A DNA stretch of 11,129 bases from Bdellovibrionales bacterium (GTDB taxonomy: Bacteria; Bdellovibrionota; Bdellovibrionia; Bdellovibrionales; UBA1609), in assembly GCA_026648125.1 (NCBI GenBank), contig JAPKGD010000025.1, positions 1 through 11,129 on the forward strand. The letters are read 5' to 3'. Below, in pieces: positions 1 through 6,566 of this stretch. Position 1 is the stretch's first letter; every line of letters starts with the position of its first letter. The position numbers and the translations under genes were made by a program. The notes under the pieces were generated by a model that saw only the letters and a list, made by a program, of their open reading frames with translations, was not told the DNA's origin and ran no database searches.

Positions 1-1229
1 GAGTACTTTACGTCCTTTTTCAGAGCGTCGAAATTTTTGGTGAACATGACGTCTTTGCCGGGAATATCAAAAATGATCCAAGCTTCCGGATCAAGTTGCT
101 TGAGCTCGGCTTTTAACCACTCAACCGCTTTGCTAGCCTCGGCCACAAGTTCTTTGCGGTGCTCTTCGCTACGAACAAGAGTGGATTTGAGTGGAGCAAT
201 TTTAACCTGTGCCGGTGGAATCCGTCGGGCCAACATTTCGCAAAGCTCGTGAATCATGGGATGCATGATTCGCCCAGCCAAGTATTCGTGAAGCTTCGCC
301 ATAAAGTAAGAGTCGTTAAAAGTGAAATATTCACTTGGATTTTGACTGACCTTATCCATGAGATGTTCAAAGGAATAGGCAAAGCCATTTTCTAGAAAGT
401 ATTGATTAATTTTGGCAGCGAGCAGATCAAATTTGTAGCCGGTTCCATCGTTTATGATCTGAGAGTACCAAAAGTAGCGGCTAATTAAAAAGGCATCTGC
501 AAGGTTGAGTCCGTCTTCTTGTATGGCCAGCACTTCTTGCCCGCCATCTTCGGCCACGGTGAGATTTCTCACCAACATGTCGATGTCATAAACGCCAAGC
601 TTAACGCCGGTGTGATGAGCGTCGCGAATGAGATAGTCCATGCGATCGGCGTCCACATCGGAGTGCATAAGTTGATTGGCGAGCAGATTTTTCGATTTTC
701 CCGCCACAACTTTTGCAAGTTCTTCGGGATCAATACCTTCTTCTTCAAGGATTTGTGTAATGCCGCCTTCAAAGCGCGTATTCAAAATAATGTGACTGCC
801 CAAGGTTTCGTGATTGGCGTTGTACTTGCTGGTCTTGCCATGGGCTTGTTGCTGGCGAAAATGGTCGATGTAGGCGAGTTCAATGGAATGTGAGAAGGGG
901 AAGGTGCCTATGTCGTGAAGCATGGCCGCAAGGCGCATCATGCGGTGAAAGGTGGTCTTCTCATCGCGTGCGGCGGGGTTAAAGAGGTGACCCTCAGGAG
1001 CGGCTCGGCCAATTGCCTTCAATATCCGATCCATGACATGCAGAACTCCTAGGGCATGAGCGTGGCGGGTGTGGGTGGCACCAGGAAAGATGTAAAAGCT
1101 AAAGCCGAGCTGCCTGATCCAACGCAGTCGCTGATAATAGAGCGTCTCAAGAATGCGAGTTTCCACTCGGTTGAGCGTGATGTACCCGTGAATGTTATCA
1201 AAGATGACTTTCTTAAACTCTTTGGCCAT
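1..1229 (-). CDS. HD-superfamily metal-dependent phosphohydrolase (3' end beyond the left edge)
   Basis: The frame is open from ATG at 1229 to the left edge, giving 409 residues with the C-terminus missing. It matches the COG1078-type HD phosphohydrolases related to dNTP triphosphohydrolases. Visible signatures are an N-terminal KVIFDNIHGYI, then QRLRWIRQLG, PGATHTRHAHALGV with a metal-ligand-type His58, LHDIGTFPFSHSIE holding the His105-Asp106 pair, and VDADRMDYLIRDAHHTG with Asp193. Together these supply the usual H...HD...D metal site, so hydrolysis of a phosphate ester or nucleotide in the cytoplasm is expected; the substrate cannot be read from sequence. One oddity is HDIGT where the family usually has HDIGH. 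The start is secure: no other ATG, GTG or TTG occurs between it and the upstream in-frame TAG. However, the purine run AGAGGG directly abuts the ATG, which is a poor ribosome-binding spacing. Confidence 0.9.
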   Translation of the reverse strand, partial: MAKEFKKVIFDNIHGYITLNRVETRILETLYYQRLRWIRQLGFSFYIFPGATHTRHAHALGVLHVMDRILKAIGRAAPEGHLFNPAARDEKTTFHRMMRLAAMLHDIGTFPFSHSIELAYIDHFRQQQAHGKTSKYNANHETLGSHIILNTRFEGGITQILEEEGIDPEELAKVVAGKSKNLLANQLMHSDVDADRMDYLIRDAHHTGVKLGVYDIDMLVRNLTVAEDGGQEVLAIQEDGLNLADAFLISRYFWYSQIINDGTGYKFDLLAAKINQYFLENGFAYSFEHLMDKVSQNPSEYFTFNDSYFMAKLHEYLAGRIMHPMIHELCEMLARRIPPAQVKIAPLKSTLVRSEEHRKELVAEASKAVEWLKAELKQLDPEAWIIFDIPGKDVMFTKNFDALKKDVKY

Positions 1230-1409
1230 CCCTCTAAGTATGACTGAGGTGTGCGGCTTACCCTATTCATCAATGGTCTAGATTTGCTTGAGTCTCAGGG
1301 CCTTTTGCAGCTGGGCTCATTTACGCACCAGGTGTTAAAATGGGCTACAATTTGACACCAACTATGTCGCGTAAGCCCTTGAAATCACAGGGGCTACCAG
1401 GGGCCTTTT

Positions 1410-1594
1410 ATGGGCACAGAGCTTGCTCATTCCGCCCTGAACGCGAGACGCCGGAAAATTGAGGTCATCGACCAAGGACTTTGCTCGAAGTTTGATGTGT
1501 GTCGGTAGATTCGTTGTATGAGGATGAATTTTTTAATCAACTTATCGACGAATCAGGAGAGAAAGCTCTTCGCGACCTCATCGGTCTTAACTGA
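1410..1594 (+). pseudogene. possible small frameshifted gene remnant, unknown function
   Basis: Two short frames sit end to end. The first starts at ATG 1410, with AGGGG about 6 bases upstream as a good ribosome-binding site, and runs 32 codons to TAG at 1506-1508. It begins MGTELAHSALNARRRK. The second, in another frame, can start at GTG 1499 and runs 31 codons to TGA at 1592-1594, reading VSVDSLYEDEFFNQLIDESG and then EKALRDLIGLN. The second part has the acidic and hydrophobic composition of real protein rather than random translation. A single indel near 1495-1500 would fuse them into one protein of about 60 residues that ends inside a strong hairpin. I do not recognise the product. It could be a decayed small gene, two genuine micro-ORFs, or chance; the call is tentative. 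Confidence 0.3.
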
Positions 1595-1604
1595 AGGTCG
1601 CGGA
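1569..1604 (+). terminator. strong hairpin, terminator-like
   Basis: A 10-bp outer stem pairs TTCGCGACCT (1569-1578) with AGGTCGCGGA (1595-1604), with one G-U pair. A two-base bulge follows, then a 5-bp inner stem pairs TCGGT with ACTGA around the tetraloop CTTA. The 3' flank is AU-rich, but its run of five T comes only at about 1617-1621, so this is not a textbook intrinsic terminator. It covers the stop codon of the small broken frame and sits roughly 60 bp before the next gene. It could instead be a leader hairpin of that gene. Confidence 0.45.
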
Positions 1605-1665
1605 ATTTAAACAAAGTTTTTCGGCTCAAGAATTGCGCTCTTGCCGAAGGATGGGTTCAGGTCAA

Positions 1666-2730
1666 ATGAGTGGATTGAGTTTCTGGCATTCGAGCGCACG
1701 GTGGGGGAAAATTCTCGTCCTTATCGGAATAATTTCGACGCCAGCGTTTGCGGCCTTGTCGCCCAGTCCATCAAGAATCTGCGCGGCACTTTTGATCGGT
1801 CAAAAGGCCCTTGGCGCTCAGACTCACGGACTTAAGCGGCGAAGTCTCAATAGCATAGAGGTTTTGCGCCAACACCTCGAAGGCGCTCAAGAATCCCAGT
1901 TTCAGCCGGAGATTCATTCCGGAAAAGCTTGGCAAGCTCCCAATTCTGTTTGGGGCCGCGGCAATTTGACTCGCAAAGAGACTATTGAACAATTGGTCGG
2001 TATCCAAAAATATGCGCAAATGTCCGAGGCGGAAGGGGCAGAAGCTGGGGAGAAGTGGGTGCTCGATGCTTTTACCTTATTCGGTGAGGCTGAGATCATA
2101 CCTTTCTTGCAGGCCCTAAACACTGAGGCGATGAGCCGAACTCAAGAAGAACTTGGCGCTGAGATCTTAGTTCGCTTCTTTCCTGTGGCGATGACCTTGG
2201 CCGGCATAGGTCTCTTAACGTTTGGGCCAGATGACTTCTTCACCCGATTTTCTGGTTATGCATTGAGTTCCTATTGGATCAAATTGGACTCCTCACTTCA
2301 CCGGAATTGGACGGCTCGACGAGACTTTCAAAAAATGCTGTCAACAATGCAAGAACTCAGTGCTCCAAATGGTCGAGGGGGTTGGGCCATGTACTCAGTA
2401 AACGCGAAACTCACGGAGCCGCTTTTGCAGGCGATTGATCAATCAGCTCCGAAAGAGTTGATCAAGTATCACCTCGTCGATCAAGTCTTTGAAGATTCGG
2501 AATCGAATTCTAGAATTCACTTTGGTTTCTCAGAGGCGAATTTTAAGTGGGTGGGGGTTGACTTAATTTTGGATCATCGGGGTGAGAGCCCTGAGCTACA
2601 TGTAGTGATCCGGCGAAGCGAAAAGCGTCCGATCCTTCCCAAGGTCAAGAAGTTAAAAAGAGAAGATTCCTCTCAAGCTGGCTCCTTGTCTCCCGAGTTT
2701 CAACCGGGCTACGTCCCCATTCGAAATTAA
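1666..2730 (+). CDS. exported protein of unknown function
   Basis: I do not recognise this 354-residue protein. From ATG 1666 it opens with a clear Sec signal peptide: a basic n-region (SSARWGK), a hydrophobic core (ILVLIGIIS) and a likely cleavage after TPAFA at about residue 29. A second hydrophobic stretch (about residues 167-186, FFPVAMTLAGIGLLTFG) could be a membrane segment, which would anchor the protein in the inner membrane. The rest is mixed and charged, ending in a lysine- and arginine-rich tail (KVKKLKRE) followed by a Ser/Pro-rich end. The frame is open upstream to TTG 1633 and also contains ATG 1651. I chose 1666 because AGG lies four bases before it and the signal peptide is then of normal length. 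It converges on the esterase gene with only 15 bp between the stops. Confidence 0.75.
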   Translation: MSGLSFWHSSARWGKILVLIGIISTPAFAALSPSPSRICAALLIGQKALGAQTHGLKRRSLNSIEVLRQHLEGAQESQFQPEIHSGKAWQAPNSVWGRGNLTRKETIEQLVGIQKYAQMSEAEGAEAGEKWVLDAFTLFGEAEIIPFLQALNTEAMSRTQEELGAEILVRFFPVAMTLAGIGLLTFGPDDFFTRFSGYALSSYWIKLDSSLHRNWTARRDFQKMLSTMQELSAPNGRGGWAMYSVNAKLTEPLLQAIDQSAPKELIKYHLVDQVFEDSESNSRIHFGFSEANFKWVGVDLILDHRGESPELHVVIRRSEKRPILPKVKKLKREDSSQAGSLSPEFQPGYVPIRN

Positions 2731-2768
2731 AAAAAATTAAAATACTTAGGGCTTAGTGAGAAAGTCCC
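2728..2768 (-). terminator. probable intrinsic terminator of the esterase gene
   Basis: On the minus strand a short imperfect hairpin (GGGACTT, loop, AAGCCC; 2749-2768) overlaps the end of the esterase coding region. It is followed by a T-rich tract, TATTTTAATTTTTTTTAA, down to about 2728. The stem is only six pairs with a one-base bulge, so strength is uncertain. The A-rich plus-strand side gives no equivalent terminator for the convergent gene. Confidence 0.4.
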
Positions 2769-4041
2769 ACAGGTACGTGTTGGCCTTAAAGTCTTGCAAG
2801 GGAATGTCACTCTTGGCGGATTGGGAGCGTACACCGCCCGGCCAGGAGTGACCGCCGCCGTACACTACTTCTTGATCCGCATCATACACATCTTGGGGAT
2901 CTGAAACACATAAGGTCACTGGAGCGCTCGCTTTGGATGGATTAAGAGGGGTAGAGTACTTGGTGCAGGTGGTTGAGGCACTTACCTTTGTGCTTACCCC
3001 TTGATCTGAAACATTGTTGCGTATGCGCCAATCAGCTGTGCTGGAAAGTACCGGGTAGAAATCGGTACTCGATAAACCGTTCCCTGGGCCGCCATCAAAA
3101 GGGTAATTGCGGTCGTTCTTTGCGTGGATGTGTAGAACGGGCACGGGTTTTGAGGGATTACAGGAAAAATATTGGTTGCCGCTCTTATCAAATTCTCCAG
3201 ACCCACCACCGACGGCTGCGATTCCAAAAACGCGATCACTCAGATCGCAAGCTAGACGATGAGACATTATCGCTCCATTTGAAAAGCCCGTTGAAAATAC
3301 CTTCGAAGTTTCAATGGAATAATTGGCTTCGAGATAATCCAATACCGCCCTCACATATTGAACATCGTCGATGTTGTTGGTTTGAGCAGATCCACAACAG
3401 GCTCCGCCATTAAAAGTTTTGAGAAGTCCGGTTCCCTCGAGATAAGCGACATAGAATTTGTTTTGAGCCGCGGTTTGATTGAGCAAAGTCATCCCCGCCT
3501 GGAGGGTTGCTGCGCCTCCACCTCCGTGGAGTGAAAGAAGAAGAGGGTGGGGGCCCGGATCACCCCCAAACATGGGTTGATATAGCCAAAAAATTCGATT
3601 TCCTTGTCCTAGAACACTAATTGTTCTCTTAGTAAACTGGCCACTCACTTGAAGAACCAACACATCCGAATATCCAGAATAAGTTGCCGTGATGTTCGTG
3701 ACTCCTTCTGCTAATCCCGTGGCCACGCCGTTACTATCGATCGAGGCAACGCCAGGGTTTGCAGAAGTCCACGAAACCTCAGTAGCACTGAGGTAGCTTT
3801 GGTGAAGATCAGACTCATAGGGTTTAAATGCGGCAAACAGATTAATGGATTGGCCAATGCCAATCAGGGTGTTGTTGCTGGGTTCCACCCAAAAGGCTTT
3901 GTAAGGGGGAGGGGTATCTTGGGGTGGGGGTGTAGGGCCGTCGTTTGCGGAAGGCGTGCAAGAATTGAAAATGGAAACAAGGGAGCCCAAAGTCAGTATG
4001 AGGCTCGCCAATTTGATTTTATATAATTTTCGTCGCTTCAT
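2746..4041 (-). CDS. secreted esterase, LpqC / PHB-depolymerase-like family, with Ig-like (Big_2) domain
   Basis: This 431-residue protein starts with a basic n-region (MKRRKLYKIK), a hydrophobic core and SIFNSC, an off-consensus lipobox with Cys28. A Pro-rich linker follows, then a bacterial Ig-like domain type 2 at about residues 50-132, with the signature SWTSANPGVASID...GVATGLAEGVTNITATY. The alpha/beta-hydrolase part (about 135-431) shows the oxyanion loop LHGGGG (172-177), the CCG-x-A...DDVQYV motif near 215, the nucleophile elbow GFSNGA with Ser254, a likely acid Asp310 (KNDRNYPF) and His398 in GGGHSWPGG. The family contains feruloyl and acetyl esterases and short-chain polyhydroxyalkanoate-cleaving enzymes; the substrate here is open. 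The frame extends 25 codons further upstream, but I chose ATG 4041: it starts the signal peptide and has GGGG eight bases upstream. Confidence 0.88.
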   Translation of the reverse strand: MKRRKLYKIKLASLILTLGSLVSIFNSCTPSANDGPTPPPQDTPPPYKAFWVEPSNNTLIGIGQSINLFAAFKPYESDLHQSYLSATEVSWTSANPGVASIDSNGVATGLAEGVTNITATYSGYSDVLVLQVSGQFTKRTISVLGQGNRIFWLYQPMFGGDPGPHPLLLSLHGGGGAATLQAGMTLLNQTAAQNKFYVAYLEGTGLLKTFNGGACCGSAQTNNIDDVQYVRAVLDYLEANYSIETSKVFSTGFSNGAIMSHRLACDLSDRVFGIAAVGGGSGEFDKSGNQYFSCNPSKPVPVLHIHAKNDRNYPFDGGPGNGLSSTDFYPVLSSTADWRIRNNVSDQGVSTKVSASTTCTKYSTPLNPSKASAPVTLCVSDPQDVYDADQEVVYGGGHSWPGGVRSQSAKSDIPLQDFKANTYLWDFLTKP

Positions 4042-4057
4042 CGCTATGACCCCGCTT

Positions 4058-4086
4058 TTAAGTATCAACCGAATTGAAGCTCCGAA
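4058..4086 (-). other. upstream region of the esterase gene, no clear operator
   Basis: This is part of the roughly 190-bp leader of the esterase gene. Nothing here matches a known riboswitch or operator by eye. A low-quality sigma-70-like promoter candidate lies farther upstream and is listed separately. Confidence 0.2.
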
Positions 4087-4131
4087 GTTGCGGTAAAAAA
4101 CGGGGGGCTGATACACCTATTTGTGGCCGTT

Positions 4132-4218
4132 TCATTTTGAGACTGCAGCGCATGGGCAACATAAATCCGTTGTGACTCTTAAACAAGTGTTACCAAGGGG
4201 CTTTGTGTCATTTTGAGA
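4132..4218. repeat. 11-bp direct repeat upstream of the esterase gene
   Basis: TCATTTTGAGA occurs at 4132-4142 and again at 4208-4218, 76 bp apart start to start. The two copies flank the candidate promoter. They could be a regulator's binding sites or chance; nothing else in the sequence decides this. Confidence 0.3.
4158..4186 (-). promoter_or_regulatory. weak candidate promoter for the esterase gene
   Basis: On the minus strand TTGTTT (4181-4186) and TATGTT (4158-4163) are separated by exactly 17 bases. They match the sigma-70 consensus at 3/6 and 4/6 positions. They lie about 117 bp upstream of the esterase start. The correct spacing is the only real support. Confidence 0.2.
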
Positions 4219-4226
4219 TTTTTTAC

Positions 4227-4350
4227 TCATGATTTAGTCTTTCTTATTCTCTCGGCCTCTTGGATTTTTTCGTGAACGATTTGGAGTTTTCTTTGTAGGG
4301 TAGCTTGAAGTTTTATTGGATTGAGCCCTGCCTTTTGGGCCTTGTCCCGC
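4227..4350 (-). pseudogene. orphan C-terminal coding tail next to the insertion sequence
   Basis: From the left end of the insertion sequence the minus strand is open for 40 complete codons to TGA at 4227-4229. The composition is convincingly protein-like: a helical, charged stretch including LNPIKLQATLQRKLQIVHEK. It has no start codon or ribosome-binding site of its own, and the in-frame stop upstream (TAG) lies inside the terminal repeat of the element. It therefore looks like the 3' end of a gene cut by the insertion. Joining base 4350 directly to base 5791 fuses it in frame to the truncated lipoprotein gene on the other side, making that gene the best candidate parent. An in-frame junction has a one-in-three chance of being accidental. 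Confidence 0.45.
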
Positions 4351-4379
4351 GCCTAGTTGAAATTCTCTGATCGAGTGGC
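4351..4379 (+). repeat. left terminal inverted repeat of the IS256-family element
   Basis: This is the inward-reading left end of the element. It contains the 11-bp block TAGTTGAAATT (4354-4364) and the 7-bp block GAGTGGC (4373-4379). Both recur in inverted orientation at the right end, with identical spacing of 8 bases. Confidence 0.8.
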
Positions 4380-4394
4380 GGATTTTTCATTGGG

Positions 4395-5690
4395 TTACGC
4401 GACCATTTCTTTTGTGTCAAGGCGTTTGGATTCAGTGAGTGATCTCAATTGAACCCAGACTCCGGGAAGCGAGCTGTGACCTTTGATTCGTCTCATTCTT
4501 TTTTCTGAAGCAAGACAGAACGTCGCAAGCCATCTCTGAAAGTGGCCAGAGTCTTTCCATTTCTTCACACGCCTCATATCTTCTTCGAGAAGTGAGTTCA
4601 AAGACTCGATCGGATTCGTTGTCGAGAAGAACCTGCGAAGACTTTTTGTCAGTTTCAGCTCGTGGACTGCGAGCAGATCATTTCGTGCTTTAAGGTAGCT
4701 TCTGAGTGCCGACTGGTTCAGATCCCCCAACAGGTCTTCAAGACTATCTGAGATGACCTTCGCCTCAGCCATGTCTTTTGCGTCCCTGATTGCCCAGAAC
4801 AGCGTTTTAGCCTTCTCAGCTTTCGCACCAAGGGCACTCTCGATGTTTCGCCATTTGTGGGCGTGGCAACGGATTTTGATGGCTCGCCGGCTCTCTGGGT
4901 TTGAGCACTCGTATTTGTCATCAAGCGCCTTGTTGATCCCAGATCCACCGTCGACAATGAAGATCAGTCCTTCACTTGCAAGACCACGTCGCTCAAGATC
5001 GTTGAGTAACTCAAGACAGTTTGCCGAGCTTTCTGTATTAGCCTGATAGATGCCAAGAACGTACTTTCGGCCATCACTTGCGATACCAAGGGCAATGATC
5101 ACTCCGTGGCTTCGAAAGCCTTTACCGTCGACAAACACGGCTCTGATATCCATCTCGGACAAACTTCGCGATTGAAGCTTCTCGAGTTCACCTGCAGTCG
5201 CTCGGATCCAACGCCGAGAGACTGAACTCTTTTTAAAACCAAAAGAATTGGCAATCTTCGATAGCCCTTTCTGGTAATCGCGTTGGCTGACTCGCTTGAT
5301 TCCCTCGTTAAACACCGCATTGTCGAACAGGCGTGGGTCTTGGAACTCAGCATAGGTTCGAAGTGGGACCTCGCGGCCATCTTTCGAGCGAACTCTGGGG
5401 CGCTCAAGCGCAATCCGCTGATTTGCAATGACGACCGAGCCTGGTTGCACACCCCACCTTTGATTCGTCTTTCCGTGCTCGTACCGGCTACCACACAGTG
5501 CCGCAACCTCGCGCTCGCAGTCCTCCAAAAACAACTTCACTGATGCCGGCAGCAACGCCGAGATTAAAAGGTGTCTTGAATCGAAGGGACCGCTCTCTCC
5601 CTCGAATCTCTCGCTCAGAACATCGCGTCTACGCGCGTGAATAACTCTCTTCTGCTTGCCGCATGCCGCGGACTTCAATACCTTTGCCAT
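4395..5690 (-). CDS. IS256-family (Mutator-type) DDE transposase
   Basis: The protein has 431 residues, slightly longer than the roughly 400 of typical IS256 transposases, and is intact. The catalytic DDE triad is visible: Asp188 in VFVDGKGF, Asp247 in FIVDGGSGINKAL, and Glu362 in STTNPIESLNSLLEE, the most diagnostic IS256 motif. RCHAHKWRNIE (274-284) matches the C/H-containing segment between the second Asp and the Glu. The N-terminal third is basic and probably binds the terminal repeats. The start has a good ribosome-binding site (AAGGAG, about 8 bases upstream). It cuts and pastes, or copies, its own element using the repeats at 4351-4379 and 5762-5790. With all key residues and both ends present, the element may still be active. 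Confidence 0.95.
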   Translation of the reverse strand: MAKVLKSAACGKQKRVIHARRRDVLSERFEGESGPFDSRHLLISALLPASVKLFLEDCEREVAALCGSRYEHGKTNQRWGVQPGSVVIANQRIALERPRVRSKDGREVPLRTYAEFQDPRLFDNAVFNEGIKRVSQRDYQKGLSKIANSFGFKKSSVSRRWIRATAGELEKLQSRSLSEMDIRAVFVDGKGFRSHGVIIALGIASDGRKYVLGIYQANTESSANCLELLNDLERRGLASEGLIFIVDGGSGINKALDDKYECSNPESRRAIKIRCHAHKWRNIESALGAKAEKAKTLFWAIRDAKDMAEAKVISDSLEDLLGDLNQSALRSYLKARNDLLAVHELKLTKSLRRFFSTTNPIESLNSLLEEDMRRVKKWKDSGHFQRWLATFCLASEKRMRRIKGHSSLPGVWVQLRSLTESKRLDTKEMVA

Positions 5691-5755
5691 CTGGGTGGCT
5701 CCTTTCCAAAAGCTGCGAGTTCAAAAGCTTCCATAAACTATTGAAATCACAGCTG

Positions 5756-5772
5756 GGTTGAGCCACTCAACC
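5756..5772 (-). repeat. 7-bp perfect hairpin upstream of the transposase gene
   Basis: GGTTGAG and CTCAACC flank a three-base loop just inside, and overlapping, the right terminal repeat, about 65 bp before the transposase start. No T tract follows, so it is not an intrinsic terminator. Many insertion sequences carry structure near an end that dampens transposase expression from outside transcription. A similar role is possible here because upstream genes point toward it, but this is inference. Confidence 0.35.
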
Positions 5773-5790
5773 TTCAAATTTCAACTAACC
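5762..5790 (-). repeat. right terminal inverted repeat of the IS256-family element
   Basis: Read on the minus strand from 5790 inward, this end carries TAGTTGAAATT and GAGTGGC at the same spacing as the left end (21 of 29 positions agree). The TGA stop codon of the lipoprotein gene (5781-5783) lies within this repeat. Confidence 0.8.
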
Positions 5791-6560
5791 CTGGGGCATG
5801 GCCAGCAACCCAAAGTTCCTAAACTCTCATTTTCAAATGGCTTCGAAAGCGACAATCTAATATCACCTGATTCGAGATGTACTCGTGCATTTCCAAAAGA
5901 AAACACTTCTCTAAACAAGACCGAGACGGCTTCACCAATCGCACTTCCAATCGCTACGGCAAAGATATCACCGATACTGCTAATCTTCGCCTTCTCAATC
6001 TTGCTCTCACTTAATCTGAGGCTCGTTCCCACCCGCTCGTAAAAGAGATCCACATTTTTAGGACTTGCCACCAAGTTCGCCACTTCGTCATCGCAGGATG
6101 TCGCCGTCATAACTAAATAGAGTCGATCTCCAGTTACCTGCTCAACTCGTCCGGCCTGAGACATAGATCGCGTCTCACCAGCGGGAATTGTTACGGTTAA
6201 GATTCTCCGCCAAAGACTTTCTCCACCTTCAACCGCCTTGAACTGGTAACGAGTCACATAAGTAAACTTTTTCTCGTTTGCCGTTCCTGAATTTTGTTGG
6301 GGCGTGGAACTTGTCGAAAATTCATTCGACCAAACCGTGGAGCCCGAAACCTGTACACCACAATTTGCTCCATTGACTCCGACTTCACAGGCCTTCTCTT
6401 CCTTAGAAGACTTATTTGAAATCAATCCCGCGAGAAGTGAGTCCGCCACAATATTGCGCCCGCAGGCCACAAGCTGAGTGGCGGCCAGCCCAAGGAGTAC
6501 GAGTTTCGTAATTGTAAGATTTGCCTTGCCTAAGCCACAAATTGTTCCCGTCAAACCCAT
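5781..6560 (-). pseudogene. lipoprotein gene of unknown function, 3' end replaced by insertion sequence
   Basis: The frame encodes 259 residues. The N-terminus is a lipoprotein signal, with hydrophobic ITKLVLLGLAATQ followed by lipobox LVAC and Cys33 as the likely lipidated residue. The mature part has no family I recognise; it looks beta-rich in the middle (FTYVTRYQFKAVEGG, LTVTIPAGETR). A more hydrophobic stretch, GDIFAVAIGSAIGEAVSVLF, might contact a membrane. The last codons (GTT AGT TGA) belong to the terminal repeat of the neighbouring insertion sequence, so the natural C-terminus has been lost. The shortened product may still be made. ATG 6560 was chosen over TTG 6566 because GGAG sits seven bases before it. 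A second lipoprotein gene lies 124 bp upstream on the same strand. Confidence 0.7.
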
Positions 6561-6566
6561 TTTCAA

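Larger units (their letters stand above)
1230..1665. other. gene-poor intergenic region between divergent genes
   Basis: This stretch separates the divergent HD phosphohydrolase and the exported protein gene. I found no intact gene of ordinary size. It holds a short broken frame (1410-1594) and a strong hairpin (1569-1604), listed separately. A TTGACA hexamer at 1352-1357 has no matching -10 box at normal spacing, so I do not call a promoter there. Promoters for both flanking genes should lie here but are not recognisable by eye. Confidence 0.5.
4351..5790 (-). mobile_element. complete IS256-family insertion sequence, about 1440 bp
   Basis: A single transposase gene is enclosed by imperfect terminal inverted repeats. 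Reading inward, both ends share TAGTTGAAATT and, 8 bases later, GAGTGGC. Over 29 bp, 21 positions agree. Length, single-gene layout and repeat size all fit the IS256 (Mutator-like) family. These elements normally leave 8-9 bp target duplications, but none is seen: 4342-4350 and 5791-5799 do not match. This suggests rearrangement or an adjacent deletion after insertion, or ends misplaced by a few bases. The right end truncates the neighbouring lipoprotein gene. Confidence 0.85.

Noticed and set aside
519..893. A 124-codon open frame on the plus strand
   Set aside because: It lies antisense inside the HD phosphohydrolase, which has clear family motifs; the plus frame shows none.
1352..1357. Perfect TTGACA hexamer as a promoter
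   Set aside because: No acceptable -10 sequence lies 16-18 bases downstream.
1379..1390. 12-bp match TTGAAATCACAG to the right part of the insertion sequence (5741-5752)
   Set aside because: A few 12-mer matches are expected by chance in a window of this size, and similarity stops at both ends, so it is not an element remnant.
2973..3413. A 146-codon open frame on the plus strand
   Set aside because: It is antisense to the esterase catalytic domain, with no recognisable protein features.
5099..5506. A 135-codon minus-strand open frame
   Set aside because: It is in another frame within the transposase gene, which is unambiguous.
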